Assembly: GCA_937872925.1 (NCBI GenBank)
Contig: CALMUT010000322.1
Coordinates: forward strand, 1-64,000
DNA: 64,000 bases
Direction: 5' to 3'
From: an uncultured Myxococcales bacterium
Lineage (GTDB): Bacteria > Myxococcota_A > Polyangia > Polyangiales > Polyangiaceae
Positions 34,881 through 43,216 of this stretch are shown in pieces; the first letter of the stretch is position 1; every line of letters starts with the position of its first letter. Both the position numbers and the translations under genes were made by a program. The notes beneath the pieces are model-generated. The model was not told where the DNA came from and did not search any database. It saw only the letters and a program-made list of their open reading frames with translations.

Positions 34881-36461
34881 CTACCTCTGAAACATCTTCA
34901 GCATGCGCTGAGTGACGAGAAAGCCCCCTGCAATGTTGATGGTCGCGATGAGCACGGCGATGGCGCCCAAAATCGTGACTGGCGACGACGTCGGTCCGGA
35001 AACTTGCAGCATGCCACCGACGATGATGATGCCGCTGATGGCATTGGTCACGCTCATGAGCGGAGTGTGCAGCGCCGGTGTGACGTTCCAAACCACTTGC
35101 CAACCAACGAAGCAAGCCAGCACGAAGACGGTTAGGTGCGACAAGAATCCAGCGGGCGCCACGAAGCCAAGACCGGCGAGGACCGCAGCTAACACAAGGA
35201 GCGTCACGCTGCTCGCTCCGGACTGTTGCTTCTTCGCAACGCTCGCTTGCTGCTGCGCCGGAGGCACTACACTTGGCAGCTTCGGCTTCGGAATTGGGAC
35301 GACTTCCTTCTTCGGCGGTGGCCACATCAACTCGCCATCGAGAAGTACGATGGAGCCGCGTACCACTTCGTCGTCGAGATCGATGTGCCAGCTCTTCGCG
35401 CCGCCCATATCAGCGAGCAGGTGGTACAGATTCGAGCCGTAAAGTTGACTGGCCGTGGGCGCCAAGCGGCTGGGCAAGTCGATGTAGCCGATGATGGTGA
35501 TGCCCTTTTCCGTGATCACCTCACCGGGTTTAGTTAGCTCGCAGTTGCCGCCAGATTCCGCCGCCAAGTCCACGATCACGGATCCGGGCTTCATCAGCTC
35601 GACGATTTCCCGCGGCAATAGGTTCGGAGCCGGCCGACCGGGCACCAGCGCCGTCGTGATGATGATGTCGACATCCTTGGCTTGCTTGGCGAAGAGCTCC
35701 ATCTCCGCCTTGATGAACTCCGGACTCATCAACTTGGCGTAACCGCCTTCGCCGGTGCCATCTTCTTCGAAGTCCAGTTCCAAGAACTCCGCGCCCATGC
35801 TCTTGACCTGGTCTTTGACCTCCGGCCGGGTGTCGAAGGCCCGCACGATGGCGCCCAGGCTGCGCGCCGCTCCGACTGCGGCCAGTCCTGCCACGCCGGC
35901 GCCAATGACCATGACCTTTGCCGGCGGGACTTTGCCGGCGGCCGTCATTTGCCCAGTAAAGAAGCGACCGAAGAAGCTCGCCGCTTCGATCACGGAGCGG
36001 TAGCCTGCGATGTTCGCCATCGAGCTGAGGGCGTCCATCTTCTGCGCCCGGGTGATGCGCGGCACCTGGTCGATGGCGATCACCGTCGCTTTGCTCGCCT
36101 TCAAGCGCTCGAGCAGTGCCTCGGCTTTCGCTGGCCAAATGAAGCTGATCAAGGTGGACCCGGCCTTGAGCAGCTCAGCCTCGTGCTTCTTCTGCGTTCC
36201 GCGGTACGCATCGGTCTCCGGAAGCAGGTCCGGCGGCTGCACCTTCAGAACGATGTCAGCGGAGCCCCAAAGCTCAGCGACGTCATCGACGATCTTGCAG
36301 CCGGCTGCCTCGTAGGCGCTGTCGGAGAAGGATGCGCCGCCGCCGGCGCCCCGCTGCACCGACACCTCGAAGCCAAGTTTCTGCAGGCGGCCGGCAGTTT
36401 CCGGAGTTGCAGCGACCCGGCGCTCACCCGGTCGCACCTCTGTGGGGATTGCGATGATCAT
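34881..36461 (-). CDS. pntA: NAD(P) transhydrogenase subunit alpha
   Basis: PntA (526 aa), with NAD-binding domain and membrane portion in one chain. It begins MIIAIPTEVRPGERRVAATPET, has VMVIGAGVAGLAAVGAARSLGAIVRAFDTRPEV near residue 165-200, and ends with about four membrane helices. The single-chain form matches enterobacterial PntA, not the split PntAA/PntAB form. Upstream in-frame codons to 36497 are ignored because the ATG at 36461 gives the exact family N-terminus. Forms an operon with pntB. Confidence 0.96.
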   Translation of the reverse strand: MIIAIPTEVRPGERRVAATPETAGRLQKLGFEVSVQRGAGGGASFSDSAYEAAGCKIVDDVAELWGSADIVLKVQPPDLLPETDAYRGTQKKHEAELLKAGSTLISFIWPAKAEALLERLKASKATVIAIDQVPRITRAQKMDALSSMANIAGYRSVIEAASFFGRFFTGQMTAAGKVPPAKVMVIGAGVAGLAAVGAARSLGAIVRAFDTRPEVKDQVKSMGAEFLELDFEEDGTGEGGYAKLMSPEFIKAEMELFAKQAKDVDIIITTALVPGRPAPNLLPREIVELMKPGSVIVDLAAESGGNCELTKPGEVITEKGITIIGYIDLPSRLAPTASQLYGSNLYHLLADMGGAKSWHIDLDDEVVRGSIVLLDGELMWPPPKKEVVPIPKPKLPSVVPPAQQQASVAKKQQSGASSVTLLVLAAVLAGLGFVAPAGFLSHLTVFVLACFVGWQVVWNVTPALHTPLMSVTNAISGIIIVGGMLQVSGPTSSPVTILGAIAVLIATINIAGGFLVTQRMLKMFQR

Positions 36462-36561
36462 GTTCGGAGCACTGATGCTCCAACGACAGCCACACATCCT
36501 GCCCGCGTGACGGGGAGCTCAGCGGCCGCCGTCATAACCCAAAAACAAAGGCCGCGGCGGC

Positions 36562-36590
36562 AAAAAAGCGGGCCCACGCCTCGCTGGCCC
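36562..36590 (-). terminator. candidate rho-independent terminator after the thioesterase pair
   Basis: Read on the minus strand, a short GGGCC...GGCCC stem with an 11-base loop is followed shortly by six T. It lies between the thioesterase stop at 36642 and the pntA start at 36461, where a terminator is expected. The stem is only five base pairs, so this is weakly supported. Confidence 0.3.
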
Positions 36591-36641
36591 CAGGGCAATC
36601 GTATTTGTCATCGGGGGGCGTATTTCCCTGGGCGGCGCGCG

Positions 36642-37094
36642 CTATCCTGCGGGCGTGACCAAGAAGTTCGCGCTCGCGCTGGCAATGGGACGCGCGCGGT
36701 CGTCTTGCCACGCCTCGATCTGCACGGACACGATGCGCCGGCCCTGTTTGGTGATGCGCGCCTTGGCGAAGGTATCCACGGGTTTGCCCGAGCGCAGATA
36801 CGCAACGGTCAAGTTGATGGTCTTCGGGATCACCACCGTTTCGGCTCGATAGAAGAGCTCCAATACGGCCGTTGTCTCCAGGAGCGCGCCAATGGTGCCG
36901 CCATGCAGCGCGGGCAACACGGGGTTGCCGATGAGCGGATCTGAGTAGTGCAACACTCCAGTCAGCTGCTCGTCGTCTACGCGAGCGGAGAGACCCATGA
37001 AACGCCAATAGGGAATGGCGGCGATGAACTCGGAGAAGTCACCGTTTTGCCGAGCCTGTTGCACGACCTCCAGCAGCGGCACCGGGGTAGTCAT
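36642..37094 (-). CDS. hotdog-fold thioesterase (PaaI-like), second of a pair
   Basis: A 150-aa cytoplasmic acyl-CoA thioesterase-type protein. The ATG at 37094 overlaps the stop of the upstream paralogue by four bases. It shares the hotdog core: LHYSDPLIGNPVLPALHGGTIGALLETTAVL (central helix with HGG) and SVQIEAW. The pair of similar proteins may form a heteromer or arise by duplication. Substrate unknown. Confidence 0.83.
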   Translation of the reverse strand: MTTPVPLLEVVQQARQNGDFSEFIAAIPYWRFMGLSARVDDEQLTGVLHYSDPLIGNPVLPALHGGTIGALLETTAVLELFYRAETVVIPKTINLTVAYLRSGKPVDTFAKARITKQGRRIVSVQIEAWQDDRARPIASASANFLVTPAG

Positions 37095-37561
37095 TTGGTA
37101 CCGGGGATCGGCGCACCCTTCGTTCCGATGGCAAAGGTGCCTGTCGCGCAGGCAATGGGGTCCGATTCGTCGTCGTGATAAGCGATACCCCGCGCAAACG
37201 CGATGTGGCGCGTCAGCTTGTAACACTCGGTGCGGCACATGACGTCTTTGTGCGCCAGTCCAGACTTTAGGTAGTCAATGCGCAAGTCTAGGGTGGCGAT
37301 GGGTCCCATGCGCTTGAGCGCCAAGAACACCGCCGCGCCACACGCCGCATCCAACATCGAGGTGATGGCGCCGCCGTGCATCACCCCGGTGTGCGGATTG
37401 CCCACCAGCTTTTTGTCGTAGGGCAATCGTAGCCACGCGGTCGCGCCGTCGAAGTTCACGAACTTCAGGCCCAGCGCCTTGTTGTGGGGAATGCCGCCGG
37501 CGAATCCCTGGTCGAGGCGTGCCAGTTTTTCGGCTTTGTCGCTGGCTTCGTCTGCGCCCAT
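37091..37561 (-). CDS. hotdog-fold thioesterase (PaaI-like), first of a pair
   Basis: A 156-aa protein with the PaaI-type core GNPHTGVMHGGAITSMLDAACG, including the HGG turn and helical acidic residue of active hotdog thioesterases, then LDLRIDYLKSG. The ATG at 37561 was used; a much longer frame upstream is antisense to the following gene and is rejected. Stop/start overlap with the second thioesterase points to translational coupling. Confidence 0.83.
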   Translation of the reverse strand: MGADEASDKAEKLARLDQGFAGGIPHNKALGLKFVNFDGATAWLRLPYDKKLVGNPHTGVMHGGAITSMLDAACGAAVFLALKRMGPIATLDLRIDYLKSGLAHKDVMCRTECYKLTRHIAFARGIAYHDDESDPIACATGTFAIGTKGAPIPGTK

Positions 37562-37663
37562 GTGCGCGAAACCATAGCGTATTTCAAATAAATGCGCCGC
37601 GCGATTAACAGCGCCACCCGGCGCGGCGTTTTGCTCATGAGTTTCCGAACAGGAGAAAACACC

Positions 37664-38188
37664 ATGAAAGCACGCACCATCCTCGCCGCCCTGATTGCCA
37701 CCTCGCTGCTCGCCGTTCCCGCCTTCGCCGCTCCCGCAAATGGAAAGACACCTGCGGCTGCGCACGCCAAGAAGAAGCGCGGCGCCAAAGCGGACCCCGC
37801 CCAACGCGAAGCGCGCATGCTGGCCAAGCTGAAGGAAGCCGGCGTCGACGACGCCCGCGCCAAGAAGGTCATCGCCATCAACAAGCGCTATCACGCCGCA
37901 CAGAAGACTCTGCGCGACGCTTCCAAGCCCGACCGTGAAGCGTTCCGCAAGGCTCGCGCCAGCAAAGACGCCGCAGCGATCAAAGCTGCGAAAGAGAAGA
38001 TGCAGACCCACCGCGCCAAGCGCAAGGCACTCAACGAAAAGCGCGCCGCCGAAGTCCGCAAGGTGCTGACCACGGCGGAGCAGGCGAAGATCAAAGAGAT
38101 GCGCCGTCAGGCGCGCGCCGAAAAGGGAAAGAACGGCAAGCGCGGCAAGAATGGCAAGAACGGCAAAGCGAAAGGCAAGCAGAGCTAA
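37664..38188 (+). CDS. Spy/CpxP-like Lys/Arg-rich periplasmic protein
   Basis: A 174-aa exported protein with AGGAG before its ATG and the signal ILAALIATSLLAVPAFA. The mature part is helical and very rich in Lys, Ala and Arg; RKVLTTAEQAKIKEMRRQAR resembles the LTxxQ motif of Spy/CpxP periplasmic chaperones. The C-terminal 20 residues are Gly/Lys/Asn repeats (KGKNGKRGKNGKNG). Possible chaperone or stress protein; the basic tail may bind envelope polyanions. Followed by a strong terminator. Confidence 0.75.
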   Translation: MKARTILAALIATSLLAVPAFAAPANGKTPAAAHAKKKRGAKADPAQREARMLAKLKEAGVDDARAKKVIAINKRYHAAQKTLRDASKPDREAFRKARASKDAAAIKAAKEKMQTHRAKRKALNEKRAAEVRKVLTTAEQAKIKEMRRQARAEKGKNGKRGKNGKNGKAKGKQS

Positions 38189-38189
38189 C

Positions 38190-38243
38190 CCACCCCCTGA
38201 CCACTCCCCACCCCCTGACCACTCCCCACCCCTCGACCCCTCC
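38190..38243. repeat. three tandem copies of an 18-base unit
   Basis: Two identical 18-base copies of CCACCCCCTGACCACTCC (38190-38207, 38208-38225) and one degenerate copy (38226-38243) lie directly after the Spy-like stop codon and before the terminator. The plus strand is almost pure pyrimidine-plus-A here. Function unknown. Confidence 0.85.
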
Positions 38244-38262
38244 CCATCCTCCTCCTCCCCCC

Positions 38263-38305
38263 GCGAGGGAGCCACCTGCCCCCGGTGGCTCCCTCGCCTT
38301 TTTTT
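38263..38305 (+). terminator. strong rho-independent terminator
   Basis: A perfect 14-base-pair stem (GCGAGGGAGCCACC pairing with GGTGGCTCCCTCGC), a seven-base loop and then CTTTTTTT. It ends the Spy-like transcript and separates it from the threonine-dehydratase-like gene. Confidence 0.87.
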
Positions 38306-38359
38306 GTCCAACGCGAAAGGCGCTGCCTCGCCGCGCGGCCAGGCACTACAGTCTCGGTC

Positions 38360-39319
38360 ATGAGCTACGCGGCCAGTTTGGAGTCGGTGCGTGCGGCGCG
38401 GGAGCGCATCCGCGGCATCGCGCACGTCACTCCGGTGCACACGTCGCGCACGCTCGACGCGCGCGTCGGGGCGGAGCTGTTCTTCAAATGCGAGAACTTT
38501 CAGCGTGTGGGCGCCTTCAAATTCCGCGGCGCGATGAACGCGCTGTCGCGCTTGGATCCAGCGCTTGCTGCCCGCGGCGTTGCAACGCATTCCAGTGGCA
38601 ACCACGCGCAGGCCATCGCCCTTGCTGCGCAGCTGCGGGGCATTCCGGCGCATATCGTGATGCCCGAGAACGCGCCGGCGGTAAAACGCGCTGCCGTCGA
38701 AGGCTACGGTGGTCGCGTGGTTCCCTGCGCGCCGACGCTTCAAGCGCGCGAAGACACCGCGGCGCAAGTCGTGGCCGAGACGGGCGCCACCTTGATCCCG
38801 CCCTTCGACCACCCGGACGTGATGTCCGGTCAAGGCACCGTGGCGTTGGAGCTACTGGAACAGGTCACAGACCTCGACGCCATCTTCGTGCCCCTCAGCG
38901 GAGGCGGCTTGATCAGCGGCGTGGCCATCGCGGCGACAGAGCTGCAGCCGAAGATCCAGATCATTGGCGTGGAGCCCAGCGGCGCCGATGACGCCCAGCG
39001 CTCCAAAGCCGCCGGCAAACGCTTACCCTGCGATCACCCAAAAAGCATTGCGGACGGCCTGCTTGCCAGCGTCGGCGAGCTGACCTGGCCCATTGTGCGC
39101 GATCGCGTCGCGCACGTCCTGACCGTCAGCGACGACGAGATCCTCGCCGCCATGCGCCTGTTGATGGAGCGCATGAAACTCGTGATCGAACCCAGTGGCG
39201 CCGTCGGCCTTGCCGCGGCCCTGCAACCCGCCTTCCGGGAGCTGGGACTGCGGCGCGTCGGCATCGTGCTGTCCGGCGGCAACGTCGATCTATCCAAGTT
39301 GTTCGCCCCGCACGCGTGA
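38360..39319 (+). CDS. threonine dehydratase / serine racemase-family PLP enzyme
   Basis: Fold type II PLP enzyme (319 aa). Lys in FKFRGAMNAL is the PLP lysine; SSGNHAQA binds the substrate carboxylate; PLSGGGLISG holds the PLP phosphate. There is no C-terminal ACT regulatory domain, so it resembles catabolic threonine dehydratase or serine racemase rather than IlvA. The chosen ATG gives a normal length. Confidence 0.9.
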   Translation: MSYAASLESVRAARERIRGIAHVTPVHTSRTLDARVGAELFFKCENFQRVGAFKFRGAMNALSRLDPALAARGVATHSSGNHAQAIALAAQLRGIPAHIVMPENAPAVKRAAVEGYGGRVVPCAPTLQAREDTAAQVVAETGATLIPPFDHPDVMSGQGTVALELLEQVTDLDAIFVPLSGGGLISGVAIAATELQPKIQIIGVEPSGADDAQRSKAAGKRLPCDHPKSIADGLLASVGELTWPIVRDRVAHVLTVSDDEILAAMRLLMERMKLVIEPSGAVGLAAALQPAFRELGLRRVGIVLSGGNVDLSKLFAPHA

Positions 39320-39352
39320 CCGGCGCGCAAGCTGCGTTGCTGCCATGCGCCG

Positions 39353-39952
39353 CTAGGGCCGAACTGCGGGATCGGCGAGTAACGCTTCGAGCTTTGCGTT
39401 CAGGTCTTGATCTCGATGGAACCCTCGTTGGGTGATCAACGCGAGGTTTGCTCGAACCTGCTCCAGGTCCAAGTCTGGATTGCACAGCACCAACTGCCGA
39501 GCGTCGATGCGATCCTGCAATCGCAACTCGGTCATGGACAGGACCTTCAGACTGAGCAGTTCTTCTGCTCTGGCGACAGCAACCGCACCGAGGCCGTCGA
39601 GTTCCGTGGGGCGAGCGCGCGCGATCACTTCTGCTTCGATCCCGCTGCTAGCCAACAGCAGATCGACCTTCACGCCTTGCGGCGATTGCAGACGGACGGT
39701 TGCGAGACGCTCTTGCGTGTCGTGCTCCACGGTGGCGAGCGGTTGGTAGCCATCGGCGCGGAGGCCCATCACCAAGCGCTCGGCGTCGTCGTCAGAGCTC
39801 ACTGCAACCGCAAAGTCGACATCGCGGGTAAAGCGGACCTCGGCTCGGATCGACACAGCAAGGCCACCCACCAACGCGAACTTCCTCCCGCGTGCCGACA
39901 GAGCTCCGGCGGCAGCTCCCAGTGCAGCCTGCACGGAGCCAGAGTCAGTCAT
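39353..39952 (-). CDS. nucleotidyltransferase-fold protein (AbiEii-like)
   Basis: A 199-aa protein with the minimal nucleotidyltransferase signature ALVGGLAVSIRAEVRFTRDVDFAVAV: GG, then Arg-x-Thr-x-Asp-x-Asp, with a later KVDLLLA acidic strand. This matches AbiEii/AbiGii-type toxins and related stand-alone proteins. The ATG overlaps the stop of the small upstream gene by 8 bases. The two-gene order with a short partner is like a type IV toxin-antitoxin module, though a role as toxin is not proven. Confidence 0.8.
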   Translation of the reverse strand: MTDSGSVQAALGAAAGALSARGRKFALVGGLAVSIRAEVRFTRDVDFAVAVSSDDDAERLVMGLRADGYQPLATVEHDTQERLATVRLQSPQGVKVDLLLASSGIEAEVIARARPTELDGLGAVAVARAEELLSLKVLSMTELRLQDRIDARQLVLCNPDLDLEQVRANLALITQRGFHRDQDLNAKLEALLADPAVRP

Positions 39953-40136
39953 TTTCCAGAAGCCACTGCTCGAAGAGGCGCTGGAGCTCGGCGTCGCTGG
40001 CCCCGGGGTTTCGTTCGCGGAGGGACGCGCGCTTGAGTCGGAGGCCCAGTTCCATCATCTCGATCGCCTGACGCAGCTTCACTTCGGGGCGCTCCCGACG
40101 CGCCTCGAGTATGTCCTGCTCTCGAAGGGGATCCAC
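39945..40136 (-). CDS. small partner of the nucleotidyltransferase (possible antitoxin)
   Basis: A 63-aa charged, helical protein (MDPLREQDILEARRERPEVK and a C-terminal LQRLFEQWLLEND) starting at GTG at 40136. It overlaps the nucleotidyltransferase gene by 8 bases, so expression is coupled. No DNA-binding motif is recognised. Small partners of this kind commonly accompany AbiEii-like proteins. The region 40137-40459 upstream holds no convincing gene, only an A-rich run near 40434. Confidence 0.65.
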   Translation of the reverse strand: MDPLREQDILEARRERPEVKLRQAIEMMELGLRLKRASLRERNPGASDAELQRLFEQWLLEND

Positions 40137-40459
40137 GTGGGGATCCTAGCACCTTGGCACCGAGAAACCTCACCTGGATCACGCGCACGCGGCAGGCCAG
40201 CGCCGCCCCCTGGTCGAAGTCATCGGCCCGTTGGAACTCAGCGGGCGCGAAAATGTCGGAACTGGCGTGCGAGCGAGTTGGATGGTTGTCGCCTGTGGGG
40301 TCGTTCTCGCGTGCACGAGCCGGCCGTCGCCCGAGCGCCGCCGAAGCGCATTGCGACAACCGTGCGCTCCCGCGCTGCAGCCGCCCACTCGCGCCCAGTG
40401 CGCCACCCGATGACGCGCCTATCCGCCCCATCCAAAAAAAACAAACAAGACCGTGAGGT

Positions 40460-41644
40460 TCACTCGGGGATGGCGACGACGACGATGGTGTTGTTGTGGT
40501 AGCCGTCGAGGCGTCCGGGATCTCGGGCGACTTCGCCGTAGCTGGAGAAGCCTGCGATGGGCACGTCCGGGAACACCGCGCGGATGGCGTCGACCTCGCC
40601 GCTGTAGCGTTCGCCCAACGTCATGCCGCGGCAGACGCAACTGAAGACCAGAATGCCGGCGGCAGCGCGGCCGTCGAGCGCGTCTTTGGCTTGTTGTGCG
40701 GCTTCCCTGGCGGCGTCCAAGATGGCGTGGGGTGCGCCGCGCACAATGCAGACCTGAGCGCTTTCGGGAACTTCGCCGGCGCACGATAGCGAACCGTCGT
40801 CGAGCACGCGCAACGGCGCTCGCACCCGCACGATTTGCTCGAAGAGCAACACGCCGAGCTCGTTTTCGATCAGGTATTGCCCGATAGGAACGGATTCCAG
40901 GTCGATGCCGCGCGACTTGGCGTGGTCGCGATACACGTCCATGGCGGGGCGTCCGTCGATTTCGTGCACGATGTTGCCGCTGGCGCGCGTGACGGTCATG
41001 CGTGGCGAGACCTGCGACAGTCCGTGACCCATGCCGGTGGCCCAGGGCGTGGGGGACCAGAAGTGCACGACAACGACGCCACCCTCTGCGACGCCCGCGT
41101 TGCTGCCGACCACGGTCTTCACCAGTGCGCCTTCGTCGGCCGCTCCAGCCCCCACGATCAGGTGGTCATCGGGCACGTGCTTGCGGATCTCGACGACAAG
41201 TTGCTCGAAGGTCGGTGACAGGCCGTCGCCGAACATGATGGAGGACCGATGGCGACGGCCTCGGGCGCGGTGTTCGCCGGACTGTGCATCGGCTTCGCTG
41301 CACAGCGGCTTGAGGAGCTTCTTTGCGTTCTTGCCCAAGGGTTGGGCTTGGTTCAAGAGGTGGCGGGTGTCCGGCGCACTGACCAAGAGCACGCCCATAC
41401 CTTCACGCGTCAGGCCGCGCTCGGTGATCTCACCGGCGGTGGTCGTGGCCACGATGTCGACGCCCTCGAGGCGTGCCTTGGCTTCCTGGACGACCTGTTC
41501 GAGATCGTATTTCGGCGAAGCGAAAATGAAAGCGAGATCCGCTTTGCGGTCGCCCAACGCGGCGAGTGCTGGGGCGATGGACTCGTCCGCGGCCGCGCTT
41601 GCGTTGGCGGAGATGGAAGCCCCACTGCTACAGATCGTAGACAT
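40460..41644 (-). CDS. FIST-domain sensory protein
   Basis: A 394-aa protein with FIST N and C domains, thought to bind small ligands such as amino acids in signalling proteins. Seen: FASPKYDLEQVVQEAKARL, ATTTAGEITERG, VGAGAADEGALVKTVVGSNAG and C-terminal FSCVCRGMTLGERYSGE and IAGFSSYGEV. No kinase or cyclase domain is attached, unlike many FIST proteins. The start codon at 41644 is the best placed of several; no strong ribosome site. Divergent from the propeller gene that starts at 41798. Confidence 0.87.
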   Translation of the reverse strand: MSTICSSGASISANASAAADESIAPALAALGDRKADLAFIFASPKYDLEQVVQEAKARLEGVDIVATTTAGEITERGLTREGMGVLLVSAPDTRHLLNQAQPLGKNAKKLLKPLCSEADAQSGEHRARGRRHRSSIMFGDGLSPTFEQLVVEIRKHVPDDHLIVGAGAADEGALVKTVVGSNAGVAEGGVVVVHFWSPTPWATGMGHGLSQVSPRMTVTRASGNIVHEIDGRPAMDVYRDHAKSRGIDLESVPIGQYLIENELGVLLFEQIVRVRAPLRVLDDGSLSCAGEVPESAQVCIVRGAPHAILDAAREAAQQAKDALDGRAAAGILVFSCVCRGMTLGERYSGEVDAIRAVFPDVPIAGFSSYGEVARDPGRLDGYHNNTIVVVAIPE

Positions 41645-41797
41645 ACTCAAAGCCGACCCCTCGTTCGGCAGCACCACGTTGGCACCGGGGGTCAGGATAA
41701 ACCTAAGACGCTTGGAGAAGAACGGGCCTGCCTCCGAAAGCTTTGTTTTCGACGACGCTTGACGGGGCGACAAAGCGGAAGTGCTCTTGCAAACAAG

Positions 41798-43216
41798 ATG
41801 TCCCGTTGCTCAACCTGCTTGATCTCATTGATGTTTGTCGCGTGTTGTCCTCAGCCGCCGCCGGCCCACGCACCGCCCGGCGCGCCGGCCGGTTCCGAAA
41901 CGCCTGCGCAGGCGCCCACTGCTGTGACTGTGGAAATGCCGCCGGAAGAGGTAACGGAGCCGAATGCAGTGGCGACGGTGGCCGTCGGCGAAATTGCCAA
42001 CGCCGACGGTTGGTCGACGTTTCACGGCGGTCCTGCCAGGACCGGCGCAAGCAGGGCGCCCGCGGGTTCTGCGCCGCGCGTGCTGTGGTCTGCGCGCGTG
42101 GGGATCCAAGGCTACTTGAACGGCCCCATCGTACTTGGAGACCAGGTTGTGATCGTGTCGAGTTCCGGCACCGCCCACAACAAGCCAGATCCTGAGGACG
42201 GCGTGTACGCGCTGGACTTCAAAACCGGCAAGCGCGCGTGGCACGCGCACTTCGACCAGGACGCGAACGGCATCGCCGCAACGAAGAGCCACGTGTTCGC
42301 CACGAGCGACGATGGTCACGTGTACGCCCTGGATCTGAAGTCAGGGGCGGTGGCTTGGAAGCAGAGTGGCAAAGGCAAGATGTATTCGCATCCGCTGATC
42401 GTGGACGGGAAGGTGATCGTCGGCGACGCCATGGGCAACTTGCGCGCCTTTGACGTCACGGACGGCAAGCCGGCTTGGAGCGTTGGATTCGTGGGCGCCA
42501 TTCGCGGTGGCGCCTCCGCAGACGACTCGGCGATCTACGTCACGTCGCAAGGGGGCGACGTCGCGAAACTGAGCTTTGCGGGCAAGGTAATCTGGAAGAA
42601 GCGCGTGATGCGGCCGCCCTGGGATGGGCAGGGCAAAGCCGAAGCTATTGAGACCTACGCGCCGCCGCTGCTCGACGGCGGCATGTTGATCATCCCCTTC
42701 GCGCGGGACACTTACTACAAGGACGTGCCTGCGCTATTGGCGCTCGATAGCAAGAACGGCAAAGAACGCTGGCGTTCGAAAGGGCCGGGATCCTGGGGGA
42801 ATTTGCGGCTCTTGCCCGTCAGCGCGGCGGGCGCGCTGGTCTATGCGGAGCCGTACTCTGGCGACATCGTCGGCATCGCGAGTTCCACGGGGCGCATGCT
42901 GTGGCGCAACACAGCGGGGCCGTGCTTCTTCCCAAGTTGGTCGTCGCCGGCGGCCGCGGGTGATGTGGCGTACGTGGCGCGCTTTGACGGGACCCTGCAC
43001 GCGGTGCGCGCTGCGAGTGGCAAGGAGCTGTGGCAGGTCTACTTGGGTGACAAGCGCCACGCAGGCAAGCCGCGCCCCAGTTTTCCTAAGGCGAAGTATG
43101 GCTGTGAGTGGCAGGTGCCTGTCGGCAACCCGATCTACTCACCCGTCGCCGTCGCTAACGACGGGACGATCTTGGTTGGGAGCGGGGAGGGCTTTCTCTA
43201 CGCCCTCGGTAGCTGA
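41798..43216 (+). CDS. PQQ-type beta-propeller lipoprotein
   Basis: A 472-aa protein. The signal ends FVACCPQP, then a Pro/Ala/Thr linker to about residue 60. Repeated propeller blades of PQQ-like type follow (YALDFKTGKRAW, YALDLKSGAVAWK, RAFDVTDGKPAWS, LALDSKNGKERW, HAVRAASGKELW). Predicted to be outer-membrane anchored, similar to BamB-like or dehydrogenase-type propellers, but without evidence for PQQ binding. Its last 78 bases overlap the convergent hydrolase gene. Confidence 0.87.
   Translation: MSRCSTCLISLMFVACCPQPPPAHAPPGAPAGSETPAQAPTAVTVEMPPEEVTEPNAVATVAVGEIANADGWSTFHGGPARTGASRAPAGSAPRVLWSARVGIQGYLNGPIVLGDQVVIVSSSGTAHNKPDPEDGVYALDFKTGKRAWHAHFDQDANGIAATKSHVFATSDDGHVYALDLKSGAVAWKQSGKGKMYSHPLIVDGKVIVGDAMGNLRAFDVTDGKPAWSVGFVGAIRGGASADDSAIYVTSQGGDVAKLSFAGKVIWKKRVMRPPWDGQGKAEAIETYAPPLLDGGMLIIPFARDTYYKDVPALLALDSKNGKERWRSKGPGSWGNLRLLPVSAAGALVYAEPYSGDIVGIASSTGRMLWRNTAGPCFFPSWSSPAAAGDVAYVARFDGTLHAVRAASGKELWQVYLGDKRHAGKPRPSFPKAKYGCEWQVPVGNPIYSPVAVANDGTILVGSGEGFLYALGS

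Noticed and set aside
34881..36461. Possible split pntAA/pntAB
   Set aside because: The NAD-binding domain and the membrane helices are in one continuous frame, so it is the single-chain PntA.
40282..40413. Short frame with a lipoprotein-like start (MVVACGVVLACTS)
   Set aside because: Only 43 codons, no good ribosome site, and the rest is Arg/Pro-rich; not enough to call a gene.
40425..40459. Possible terminator after the FIST gene (T-rich tract on the minus strand)
   Set aside because: The preceding hairpin has only about four base pairs, so support is too weak.
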